From positions 922,696 through 970,981 of the forward strand of contig CP070813.1 of assembly GCA_020344055.1 (NCBI GenBank): a stretch of DNA of 48,286 nt. Reading direction: 5' to 3'. The stretch's first letter is position 1; each line of letters opens with the position of its first letter. The position numbers were made by a program, and so were the translations under genes. The DNA comes from Candidatus Zixiibacteriota bacterium (GTDB lineage Bacteria > Zixibacteria > MSB-5A5 > UBA10806). Below the pieces are notes generated by a model. That model saw only the letters and a list, made by a program, of their open reading frames with translations, did no database searches and was not told the DNA's origin. Shown here one piece after another: positions 18,430 to 26,414 of the stretch.

Positions 18430-19554
18430 TCAAGCGACCCTCTCGGTCATTTTTTCATACAGTTTTTTCTCTTCCTCAGTCATATTATCCGGCTGATGGA
18501 TATCGACGACCACAATCTGGTCGCCTTTCTTCCCTTTATCCGCCAGACCCAATCCTTTCAGCCTGAATTTCGATCCCGCCCTGGTATTGGCAGGGATTTT
18601 CAGCTCTACCTTATCCCCGGTTACGGTCCGGACCCTGATTCTGGTTCCCCTGACAACCTGGTCCAATCCCAGCTTAACCTTGCAGAAAATATTCAGTCCC
18701 TCACGCCAGAAGAAATGATCGCCTTTGACGGTAACTCTCAGATAAAGGTCACCCGGCGATCCGCCTTTGGTACCGGGGTTTCCGAGCCCCTTAAGCCGGA
18801 TTTTGCTTCCGTTCTCGGTTCCGGCAGGAATCTTTACGGTTATAGCCCTCGGGTTTGTAACCGATCCGCTGCCGCGGCAGTTGCGGCACGGGTCCCCCGA
18901 TATTATTCCGCGCCCGAGACATCGCGGGCATGGTCTTGATATCGCGAAGTTGCCCTGCGTAAAGGTCACGGTTCCGCGTCCCCCGCAGTCCGGGCAGGTT
19001 GTTTGCCCGGAGCCGGGATTCACTCCGGAACCGCTGCAGACCGTACAGCTTTCACTCACCTTCAAACGCAATTTGGCCTTACCGCCCTTTACGGCGGTGC
19101 CGAACGGAACGGTTACATCTGTATAAAGATCGCTCCCGCGGCGGGGTCCGAGCTGCTGCTCGAAACCGCCGCCCCGGCCGAAGCCGCTAATATTATCACC
19201 GAATATGGAGGAGAATATATCGGCGAAGGATCCGAATCCGCCCGACTGTCCGAATATCGAGGATAGATCCTCAAACCTGAAATCCTGCCCACCCCCGAAT
19301 CCGCCGCCGGGCCGCGCGCCCTCGAAACCGCCGAACCCGGCTCCATACTTGCGCATCTGATCGTATTGAGATCTCTTGTTCCTGTCGGCCAACGTATTAT
19401 GGGCCTCAGAGATCTCCTTGAACTTCGCTTCCGCGTGCCTGTCGCCTTTGTTCACGTCGGGATGAAATTTCTTGGCCAGTTTGCGATAGGCTTTTTTTAT
19501 CTCATCCTCAGAAGCGTTTTCAGATACGCCCAGTATTTTATAATAATCCTTCAT
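18430..19554 (-). CDS. dnaJ: Chaperone protein DnaJ
   Basis: 374 residues, type I Hsp40. J domain 1-70 with HPD at 31-33, a long Gly/Phe-rich linker ([20 protein letters not shown] region), then four CxxCxGxG zinc modules: [24 protein letters not shown] and CRNCRGSG. Two C-terminal beta domains follow. It stimulates DnaK ATPase and delivers clients. A strong terminator separates it from the dnaK-fmdB pair upstream, so it probably has its own start; TTGACG occurs about 45 bases before the gene with a weak -10. Confidence 0.96.
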   Translation of the reverse strand: MKDYYKILGVSENASEDEIKKAYRKLAKKFHPDVNKGDRHAEAKFKEISEAHNTLADRNKRSQYDQMRKYGAGFGGFEGARPGGGFGGGQDFRFEDLSSIFGQSGGFGSFADIFSSIFGDNISGFGRGGGFEQQLGPRRGSDLYTDVTVPFGTAVKGGKAKLRLKVSESCTVCSGSGVNPGSGQTTCPDCGGRGTVTFTQGNFAISRPCPRCLGRGIISGDPCRNCRGSGSVTNPRAITVKIPAGTENGSKIRLKGLGNPGTKGGSPGDLYLRVTVKGDHFFWREGLNIFCKVKLGLDQVVRGTRIRVRTVTGDKVELKIPANTRAGSKFRLKGLGLADKGKKGDQIVVVDIHQPDNMTEEEKKLYEKMTERVA

Positions 19555-19613
19555 CCCAAAAATTCTGCCCTTTTGAAATCAAACTAATCTTTACGGCATC
19601 CTCCGTCAACAGT

Positions 19614-19659
19614 TCAAAAAAACGACCCGGGCAATATCGTAAATACTGGCCGGGCCGTT
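19614..19659 (-). terminator. Rho-independent terminator after dnaK-fmdB
   Basis: AACGGCCCGG pairs with CCGGGTCGTT (10 bp, one G-U) around a 19-base loop. The stem is followed by a T-run on the minus strand. It separates the dnaK-fmdB transcript from dnaJ-clpB. Confidence 0.75.
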
Positions 19660-19692
19660 ATTCAATTCCGCTTCCTCTACTATTCGCGAATT

Positions 19693-19914
19693 CTACTTCG
19701 ACTTTTCATCGGTCGTCTTCTCAGGCTTTTGTGGTTTGCGGTAGTCGGTTATGTAGAAACCGCTTCCCTTGAATATCAGGCCCGCGCCGGATGAGATCAG
19801 CCTTTCCGAATCATTCCCGCAAATCGGGCATCCGATCTTCGAATTGTCCGTTATCGGCAAGAATCTCTCGAACAGATGCCTGCATTTTTTGCATTTGAAT
19901 TCGTACGTAGGCAT
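19693..19914 (-). CDS. FmdB-family zinc-ribbon protein
   Basis: 73 residues. Starts MPTYEFKCKKC and carries a zinc ribbon with C8, C11, C29 and C32, followed by LISSGAGLIFKGSGFYITDY, a segment conserved in the FmdB/CxxC_CXXC_SSSS family. A charged low-complexity tail follows. The family is named for a putative regulator in methylotrophs but its function is not established. It lies 8 bases downstream of dnaK, so coexpression with the Hsp70 system is likely. Confidence 0.9.
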   Translation of the reverse strand: MPTYEFKCKKCRHLFERFLPITDNSKIGCPICGNDSERLISSGAGLIFKGSGFYITDYRKPQKPEKTTDEKSK

Positions 19915-19922
19915 TGTGACTC

Positions 19923-21833
19923 CTATTTGTCGTCCACGACCTCGAAATCGGCATCCACGGCGTCCTTATCCTTCTTCTCGTCCGCTTGCTGAGACGTGCC
20001 ATTATCGCCATTTCCGCCGGGGCCCTGCGCGGAAGCCTGCCGCTGATACAGCTTGGCTGAGATCTCGTGCCAGATGGATGTCAAGGCTTCAGAAGCAGAC
20101 TTCATTTCGTCCTTATTTTCCCGTTTGACGGCATCCTTCAATCGTTCAATTGCGGCCTCAACCTTTGCTTTCGAATCGGCATCGATTTTACCCTCAAACT
20201 CCTTGAGCTGTTTTTCGGCCTGGTAGATTTCCTGGTCGGCCCGGTTTTTGAGATCGATTTTCTCTCTTCGGGTTTTATCCTCGGAAGCATGAGCCTCAGC
20301 GTCCTTCACCATTTTATCGATATCCTGCTCCGTCAATCCTGAGGTGGCCTCGATTCTGATAGACTGCTCTTTTCCGGTCGCCTTATCTTTTGCGGAAACG
20401 TTCAGTATACCGTTGGCATCTATGTCGAAAGCTACTTCGATCTGCGGCATACCCCGGAGCGCCGGCGGGATACCGTCGAGATGGAATCGCCCGATGGTCT
20501 TGTTGTTAACAGCCATCTCACGCTCGCCCTGAAGCACATGTACCTCCACCGAAGTTTGGTTGTCGGCGGCGGTGGAGAAGATCTCCGATTTCTTGGTCGG
20601 TATGGTGGTGTTGCGTTCGATTAACCTCGTGAACACTCCGCCCAGAGTCTCTATACCCAGCGACAAAGGAGTAACATCAAGAAGAAGTACGTCCTTGACG
20701 TCCCCGGCTAGGACACCGCCCTGAATGGCGGCACCGACCGCAACCACCTCATCGGGATTCACACCCTTATGCGGCTCCTTGCCGAATAATCTCTTTACCG
20801 TTTCCTGCACCTTGGGCATCCTGGTCATACCGCCGACGAGAATGACTTCGTCTATATCGCCGGGAGTCATTTTGGCGTCACTCAGCGCTCTTTTGCACGG
20901 TTCCACGGTCCGTTCCACCAGATCGTCCACCAACTGCTCAAATTTCGCCCTGGTCAGGTTGAGGTTCAGATGTTTCGGTCCGTTTTGATCGGCGGTGATA
21001 AAGGGCAGGTTGATCGACGTCTCCGAGGTGCTGGAAAGCTCCATTTTGGCTTTCTCGGCCGCTTCCTTCAACCTCTGTATAGCCATAGGGTCTTTGGATA
21101 GATCTATGCCGTCGGACTTTTTAAACTGGTCGACCAGCCAGTCAATAATCCTCTTATCGAAATCGTCACCGCCGAGATGGGTATCGCCGTTGGTGGATCG
21201 AACCTCGAAAACCCCGTCGCCAATCTCAAGTATGGAGATATCGAAAGTACCGCCGCCGAGGTCATAGACCGCTATTTTCTGATCTTTTTTCTTATCCAGG
21301 CCGTAAGCCAGAGATGCGGCCGTGGGTTCGTTAATGATCCTCAACACCTCTAATCCCGCTATCTTCCCGGCGTCCTTGGTGGCCTTTCTCTGGGAATCGT
21401 TAAAGTACGCCGGCACGGTAATGACCGCCTGCGTAACCTTTTGACCCAGATAGTCTTCCGCTGTCTGTTTCAGTTTCTGGAGAACCATAGCCGAAATCTC
21501 GGGGGGCGTGTATGATTTTCCGCCCATATCGATTTCGACCACCCCGCTATCGCCGGATTTCACCCTGTATGGGAAATTCTTTATCTCGGACGTTACCTCG
21601 TTGTAAAGCCTTCCCATGAAACGCTTTACCGAAAACACGGTGTCCCTGGGATTGGATACGGCCTGACGTTTCGCTACCTGGCCGACCAATCTCTCGCTGC
21701 TTTTGCTTATGGCCACAACCGACGGTGTCGTGCGTCCACCCTCTGAATTCGGGATAACTGCCGGATCGCCGCCTTCCATCACTGCCACGCAGGAGTTGGT
21801 CGTACCCAGATCAATTCCTATTACCTTAGACAT
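19923..21833 (-). CDS. dnaK: Chaperone protein DnaK (Hsp70)
   Basis: 636 residues with all Hsp70 signatures: [17 protein letters not shown], the GRTTPSVVA loop, [14 protein letters not shown] and [12 protein letters not shown] in the ATPase domain. The interdomain linker is [15 protein letters not shown] and the substrate domain follows. The lid ends in a glycine/glutamine-rich tail and [10 protein letters not shown], the conserved C-terminal acidic motif. The ribosome site AAGGGAGGA lies eight bases before the ATG. The leader carries an inverted repeat at 21871-21907. No grpE lies beside it. Confidence 0.98.
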   Translation of the reverse strand: MSKVIGIDLGTTNSCVAVMEGGDPAVIPNSEGGRTTPSVVAISKSSERLVGQVAKRQAVSNPRDTVFSVKRFMGRLYNEVTSEIKNFPYRVKSGDSGVVEIDMGGKSYTPPEISAMVLQKLKQTAEDYLGQKVTQAVITVPAYFNDSQRKATKDAGKIAGLEVLRIINEPTAASLAYGLDKKKDQKIAVYDLGGGTFDISILEIGDGVFEVRSTNGDTHLGGDDFDKRIIDWLVDQFKKSDGIDLSKDPMAIQRLKEAAEKAKMELSSTSETSINLPFITADQNGPKHLNLNLTRAKFEQLVDDLVERTVEPCKRALSDAKMTPGDIDEVILVGGMTRMPKVQETVKRLFGKEPHKGVNPDEVVAVGAAIQGGVLAGDVKDVLLLDVTPLSLGIETLGGVFTRLIERNTTIPTKKSEIFSTAADNQTSVEVHVLQGEREMAVNNKTIGRFHLDGIPPALRGMPQIEVAFDIDANGILNVSAKDKATGKEQSIRIEATSGLTEQDIDKMVKDAEAHASEDKTRREKIDLKNRADQEIYQAEKQLKEFEGKIDADSKAKVEAAIERLKDAVKRENKDEMKSASEALTSIWHEISAKLYQRQASAQGPGGNGDNGTSQQADEKKDKDAVDADFEVVDDK

Positions 21834-21870
21834 TTATTATTCCTCCCTTATTCTTTCTTATTCTTACCCG

Positions 21871-21907
21871 CGGTTTTGATACCGAAAATATACTTTGATC
21901 AAAACCG
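21871..21907. promoter_or_regulatory. Inverted repeat in the dnaK leader (candidate operator or RNA structure)
   Basis: CGGTTTTGAT and ATCAAAACCG are perfect 10-bp arms separated by 17 bases, centred about 55 bases upstream of the dnaK ATG. It does not match the CIRCE consensus (TTAGCACTC-N9-GAGTGCTAA). It could be a repressor site or an RNA hairpin. Confidence 0.6.
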
Positions 21908-21984
21908 TCATTTTTTTGCATTTGCCGTTATTATCTAAAGTCCGTTTCTAAATCGCCTTTCTTAACCTTCTCGTCTCAGAACAG

Positions 21985-22057
21985 GTCTCGCCCGGACTCT
22001 CCGATCCTTCCCGCGTGATAATCGAAGAGCCCGGGCGAGACACGGGACAAGCCCGTG
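21985..22057. repeat. Inverted repeats in the hsp20-dnaK spacer
   Basis: GTCTCGCCCGG (21985-21995) pairs with CCGGGCGAGAC (22031-22041), an 11-bp stem spanning 57 bases. The adjoining CACGGG/CCCGTG hairpin (22041-22057, 5-base loop) lies just after the hsp20 stop. They may end the hsp20 message or fold the dnaK leader. No T-run follows. Confidence 0.55.
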
Positions 22058-22067
22058 CCGTCCTGAA

Positions 22068-22505
22068 TTACTTAATATCGATGGCGATCTCTTTCGGCTT
22101 GGCCTCTTCAACCTTCGGCAGAGTGACTTTCAGCACTCCGGAATCGTAAGAGGCCTTTATCGCCGATGAGTCGATAGTGCTCGACAGACTGATCGATCTG
22201 CAGAACGAACCGTAGGAACGTTCTACCCGATGTACCGTGTCTTCCTTGGACTCGAACTCATGCTTTTTGCTGCCGCTAATGGTCAGCACGTTGTTCTGCA
22301 TGGTCATCTTGATTTCGTCCTTTTTAAGACCCGGCAGCTCGACCGATACGACGAAATTGTCGTCGTTCTCGATCATATCGACCGGCGGCATAAGCATACC
22401 GCCATCGCGACCATCATTTTCGCCCCAGAAACTGTCGAACATTCTGTCCATCTCGTCTCTCAGGCTCATCAGCTCGCGCATCGGTTTCCATCTTACAATA
22501 GCCAT
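22068..22505 (-). CDS. Small heat-shock protein, Hsp20/alpha-crystallin (copy 2)
   Basis: 145 residues. An MxxLMSLRDEMDRMFDSFWG N-terminal arm is followed by an alpha-crystallin domain (about 40-135) with DNFVVSVELPGLKKDEIKM and the closing GVLKVTLPK motif, then a short EIAIDIK tail with the I-x-I element used in oligomer assembly. ATP-independent holdase. It follows the other hsp20 by 15 bases with an AGGGAGG site and precedes dnaK. Confidence 0.95.
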   Translation of the reverse strand: MAIVRWKPMRELMSLRDEMDRMFDSFWGENDGRDGGMLMPPVDMIENDDNFVVSVELPGLKKDEIKMTMQNNVLTISGSKKHEFESKEDTVHRVERSYGSFCRSISLSSTIDSSAIKASYDSGVLKVTLPKVEEAKPKEIAIDIK

Positions 22506-22520
22506 ATACTTACACCTCCC

Positions 22521-22898
22521 TTAACCTATTTTTATTTCTCTGGGCCTGGACTCGGCCGCCTTCGGCACCGTAATAGTCAACAGGCCGTTTACAAACTCCG
22601 CCTTCACCTTTTCACGATCGGCATCCTCGGGAATCCAGAACGAACGCTCGAATTTCCCGAAACGCCTCTCGCCCAGATGACGAATTTCATTTTCATCGAG
22701 ATTTTGCTTTTTCTCCCCGGATACCATAAGCATGTCCTTCTCGATCCAGATCTTGACATCCTCTCTGGCCATACCGGGAATTTCAAACTTGAGAGAGTAA
22801 TTATCCTTGTTTTCGCTGATATCCACGCTGGGATAAAGCGAATACTCTCTCCTCACCGTCCTTACCCTCGATTGCGGTATCAAATCAAACCTTATCAT
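22521..22898 (-). CDS. Small heat-shock protein, Hsp20/alpha-crystallin (copy 1)
   Basis: 125 residues from ATG 22898, chosen because AAGGAGG lies six bases upstream; an in-frame start at 22928 lies above that site. The alpha-crystallin domain includes YSLKFEIPGMAREDVKIWIE and GLLTITVPKA. The N-terminal arm (MIRFDLIPQSRVRTVRREY) differs from copy 2, so the pair is diverged rather than a recent duplication and may form mixed oligomers. First gene of the chaperone cluster. Confidence 0.93.
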   Translation of the reverse strand: MIRFDLIPQSRVRTVRREYSLYPSVDISENKDNYSLKFEIPGMAREDVKIWIEKDMLMVSGEKKQNLDENEIRHLGERRFGKFERSFWIPEDADREKVKAEFVNGLLTITVPKAAESRPREIKIG

Positions 22899-22944
22899 TT
22901 CAATCCTCCTTTTCAGTTCAATTCTCAAATCCGCTTATTACTAT

Positions 22945-22961
22945 TTCAAAACGCGTGCCAA
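22945..22961 (-). promoter_or_regulatory. Possible sigma-54-type promoter upstream of hsp20
   Basis: The minus strand reads TTGGCACG, four bases, TTGAA. It matches the -24 half of the sigma-54 consensus (TTGGCACG-N4-TTGCA) well and the -12 half with GA for GC. It lies about 45 bases before the hsp20 start. A single match could be chance. Confidence 0.3.
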
Positions 22962-23103
22962 AAACGGTCGCTGGCTGGTAAGTCTATATAAAATAAAGAG
23001 ATAAGCAATAATATGAGCGGTTGGATTTTAATTGGTAAAAAAATTGGCTGCCAATATGACAACCATAATATGCCTAATTGTCTTTAATCTGCCATTTCGA
23101 CAG

Positions 23104-25272
23104 CTACTTGTCTTTAATACCGAGTACGATCTTGGCGGTATTGGATAGCATATCCTTTTTGAATAGAGACTTATCGAAGTTTTTCTTGGAGAATTCCTCT
23201 AATTTCCGAAGCGAAATCTGATCACCTATTCGGGAAAGCGCTTTTATGATTGCGACGCGAATTTCCTCAATATCCTTTTTGGATAAGCCCTGAATTTGAT
23301 AAAATTCATCGTTTTCAAAAAGATCGATCAGTATGTTGCGGGCTTTGGGGCCTCCGATTCTTCCCAGAGAAGCGATCGCCAGGATTTGACAATCGGATGA
23401 TCTTCCGATAATGGCCTCCAGTTTCGGTATCATGTCGGGATGACCGCTGAGCCCCATCGCAATCACGGCTCCCTTTCTTACTTCGTAATCTTCGTCAAAG
23501 GACAATTTTTCCAGAAGTTTCGCCGATCCTTCGACCGGCATTCCCTCGAGAGTCTTGACTATTTCGAGTTTCAGACGATTATCCGGCCAGGCGGACATTA
23601 TTTCCAGACTCGGCAACGCTTCTTCCGCACTAACTTCCCTTAAAACGCGCAGGATATTTCTGAGGTAATACCACTTTTCTTCTTCTATTTTATCTCCATT
23701 ATAGGATTCCACCTCTTCGGAAAGCAGTTGCGATATCGTCTCTGCGGAATCCGCTTTCATCCTTATCAGTATCTTAATAATTCGCGACCTTATATTGATA
23801 TCGGGGTCCGTAATCCTTTCGACCAGCATCTGTATTACTTTTTTGGAACCCAGGTTGCTTATGGCCTCCAGAAAGTCTCCCGGTTCCTCAGAAAGATTGT
23901 TTTCGAGGAAATCTGTTGTCAGTTCGGACAGCAGATTCGCTTCGCTGATTTCAAGAAGCCGCGCGGCCACAAATTCCCTTTTGCTTTCCGGCTGCAAATA
24001 GTCCGATGTTATCCCCTTCAGCATCCTTGCCAGGAATTTCAATTCCTGCCAGCGCTTTTTCTTTAACGCTTGCCACGCCAGATTGCAGGTTAGTTCGGAT
24101 GCCTCCAGCGTTTCCGCGGGAAATAGCGCCAACCTTACCACCGATCTGCATAGCGAAGCGTACTCTTCAAAAAAACCGCCGCCGGAGATCACTTCACTGG
24201 CGGTCGTCAGCAGATGGAGCGCCTGCTGCCTTATGGCTTTGGTGGAGCCGGACAGAGAGTTCATAAGCTGGTCCAGGATATCAAACAGGTATTCTCTTTG
24301 GCCCGCGGAGGTAAGTTTGAAAACGGTTTTTTTCAAGTATTCCGTGTCTATCAGGGAAGGATCGGAGAATTTCAGAGTGTTTATGATCTCCTCGGAATCC
24401 TGGAAGGTCTTCAATTTTAACACCTTTGATCGATCAAATAACTGGTTCAATATTACCTCGGGGGCGCCGACTTTTTTAAACAAAGCGTAAATATCGTTTA
24501 AAGCGCGATTGTCATCCTGGTTGGATAAGTAATCGTTGAACAACCGTTTCAATCCCTCAATAGCCCTGGTATCGATACTATCGTCAAGCCAGTTTGTTGA
24601 AAACACGGTGTTTTCCAGAAGCTTTTTCGCGTTTTCATCGGGTAATGAAAGCAGCGACTCTCTGAAAAATTTCGACAGGAATACCAGACGAAAATCCACG
24701 TTTATATATTTTAAAATATCATCATCATCTTTAATACGCCCCATATAATATGTAGATATGATCGAGGGATTTTTCAACAATATCCCCCTGACCCTCTTTT
24801 CCAGAGTTTTTGTCGGTTGGCCCGCAGAAAGCTCCCCGCTCTCAAAATGGAAGAGATTGCGCAGATTTTTCCTGTTTACGGCGATGCTCTCGATGTTTTT
24901 TGAATTCAAAGATTGAGCCACTCCGTCATCAAATGGCATCGGTTTGGAAATAAGAATCGATAGAAAATGATATAAATCGTCGGTCTTTATTTGCGAATAA
25001 AGCGAGATGCTGGAGAGTTTATGTTTTTTCATATCCAGGGCGAGTCCCGCAACGTAGACGGTATCATCGAGCAATATTCCCTCGGCCAGGAGGCGATCTT
25101 TGAAAAACTCAATATTGAAACTGTGTTTGAAAGAATAGATTTGATTTAAAAGAGCCAGCGGTTTTTTCAGCGTTTCCTGGGTGATAGGATGCCCCAGGGG
25201 ATACATGGAAAGACGTCGCGACCCGCCGTAGAGTTCGCGCAGGATTTCAAGCCCCAGTTTTTTAATATCCAT
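23104..25272 (-). CDS. HEAT-repeat protein of unknown function
   Basis: 722 residues. No signal peptide or membrane helix is evident. The N-terminal 350 residues (LGLEILRELYGGSRRLSMYPLG start) are helical and not assigned. From about residue 450 to the end there are HEAT/armadillo-type repeats, for example DPDINIRSRIIKILIRM, DEDYEVRKGAVIAMGLSG and SSDCQILAIASLGRIGG, giving a protein-binding solenoid. The ATG is two bases after the stop of the PQQ lipoprotein gene, with GGGGAAG upstream, so the two are one transcription unit. A scaffold role is inferred from the repeats only. Confidence 0.82.
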   Translation of the reverse strand: MDIKKLGLEILRELYGGSRRLSMYPLGHPITQETLKKPLALLNQIYSFKHSFNIEFFKDRLLAEGILLDDTVYVAGLALDMKKHKLSSISLYSQIKTDDLYHFLSILISKPMPFDDGVAQSLNSKNIESIAVNRKNLRNLFHFESGELSAGQPTKTLEKRVRGILLKNPSIISTYYMGRIKDDDDILKYINVDFRLVFLSKFFRESLLSLPDENAKKLLENTVFSTNWLDDSIDTRAIEGLKRLFNDYLSNQDDNRALNDIYALFKKVGAPEVILNQLFDRSKVLKLKTFQDSEEIINTLKFSDPSLIDTEYLKKTVFKLTSAGQREYLFDILDQLMNSLSGSTKAIRQQALHLLTTASEVISGGGFFEEYASLCRSVVRLALFPAETLEASELTCNLAWQALKKKRWQELKFLARMLKGITSDYLQPESKREFVAARLLEISEANLLSELTTDFLENNLSEEPGDFLEAISNLGSKKVIQMLVERITDPDINIRSRIIKILIRMKADSAETISQLLSEEVESYNGDKIEEEKWYYLRNILRVLREVSAEEALPSLEIMSAWPDNRLKLEIVKTLEGMPVEGSAKLLEKLSFDEDYEVRKGAVIAMGLSGHPDMIPKLEAIIGRSSDCQILAIASLGRIGGPKARNILIDLFENDEFYQIQGLSKKDIEEIRVAIIKALSRIGDQISLRKLEEFSKKNFDKSLFKKDMLSNTAKIVLGIKDK

Positions 25273-25274
25273 TA

Positions 25275-26414
25275 TTATTCTTCCCCGGCAATATCAAAGC
25301 AATACAATTTCCTGTCCTCGCCGGCGATAAGCACTTTCCCATCACAGACGAGAGGACGCGTCGTCAGCATTCCGTCGGTCTCATACCTGTAAAGAATTTT
25401 CCCACTATTTTTATCGACAAAATAAGCCCGATAATCAATGCTAACGAAAATGGCGAGGTTTTCCGTCAGAGTCGGCCCGGCCTTTACCGGCCCCCCTATT
25501 TTTCTTCTCCAGATAACATCGCCGGAATCGAAGTCCAGTCTATATATATATCGGTCGTTTGTGCCCAAATATACGCCTTGGCCATCCGAGGCCGGAGGGG
25601 CGATAATCGGGGATTTAAGGTCGGTTTTCCAAACCGGGGAGCCGTCCGCTGCGTTCAGTCTCCCCACCTTACCCTCGGTGCAGCAGAATACGAGTTGATC
25701 ACCGGCAATCACGGGGGGATTACGCATCCTATCTCCGCTGTCGTAGATCCATTTTGTTTGTCCCGAATTAGTTTCATAGCAATAAATTATCCCCTGGTCA
25801 CAGGCTAAAAAAACGCCCGCGGATGAACCGGTAACGGTACAACTGTAATGATTATCAAGCTTTCGGTCCCAGATCCTGACACCGTCCTCCAATCTGTAAC
25901 AGCGAAGAAGGTTTTTGCCATCGATCCAGTATACTTTGCCATCCATTACCAACGGCTCGATAAAAGAGCCCCCAAGATCGGCTTCCCACAGGGTTTGATG
26001 AGAAATCCAGTTTTCGATAATAAGTTTCTCACCATCCACCAGCAAAACGGCAAGAGAATCCGACACTACGGCGGGAGCGACAATGACCTTTTTATATTTT
26101 TTCACGGCCAGGCGGGAGCCGTCTGTGCTCGATATAACAAATAATCTTCTATCGGTGGTGGGAACCAGTATTCTACCGTAAGCCGCTGTAGGTTCTACAG
26201 TTAGACGTTTCTTGAAGTCTCTGGTCCACAGGAGTCCGGCGATATCCGAAGACTCCAGAGGAGTATACGACGCCCGTTTGAAGTCGCCCCCTCCTTGATT
26301 CCACGCGCAGTCCGAATCCGCGTTATCTATGATTATTGGAGGTGGGTGCCCGCAACCGGCGACGATCACTCCCGCCAGGAGCATACAGGAAAAGATTTTC
26401 CCTAAAAGTTCCAC
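25275..26414 (-). CDS. Outer-membrane-type lipoprotein with PQQ-like beta-propeller (BamB-like)
   Basis: 379 residues from GTG 26414, inside the last codons of the upstream gene (13-base overlap). An ATG at 26384 would leave a signal peptide without its basic residue. The signal ends VIVAGCG with lipobox cysteine. The mature part is a series of PQQ/WD-like blades with repeated W and G-D motifs (LLWTRDFKKRL, ADGSPVWKTDLKSPI, DSGDVIWRRKIGGPVKAGP). BamB has this architecture, but the context (an Omp85-barrel fusion upstream) is what suggests assembly or partner binding at the outer membrane. No PQQ ligand is implied. Confidence 0.85.
   Translation of the reverse strand: MELLGKIFSCMLLAGVIVAGCGHPPPIIIDNADSDCAWNQGGGDFKRASYTPLESSDIAGLLWTRDFKKRLTVEPTAAYGRILVPTTDRRLFVISSTDGSRLAVKKYKKVIVAPAVVSDSLAVLLVDGEKLIIENWISHQTLWEADLGGSFIEPLVMDGKVYWIDGKNLLRCYRLEDGVRIWDRKLDNHYSCTVTGSSAGVFLACDQGIIYCYETNSGQTKWIYDSGDRMRNPPVIAGDQLVFCCTEGKVGRLNAADGSPVWKTDLKSPIIAPPASDGQGVYLGTNDRYIYRLDFDSGDVIWRRKIGGPVKAGPTLTENLAIFVSIDYRAYFVDKNSGKILYRYETDGMLTTRPLVCDGKVLIAGEDRKLYCFDIAGEE

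Noticed and set aside
19800..22100. CIRCE element near dnaK
   Set aside because: No TTAGCACTC-N9-GAGTGCTAA-like match; the inverted repeat present has a different sequence and spacing.
22230..22991. 253-residue rightward open frame
   Set aside because: Antisense across both hsp20 genes, which are certain.
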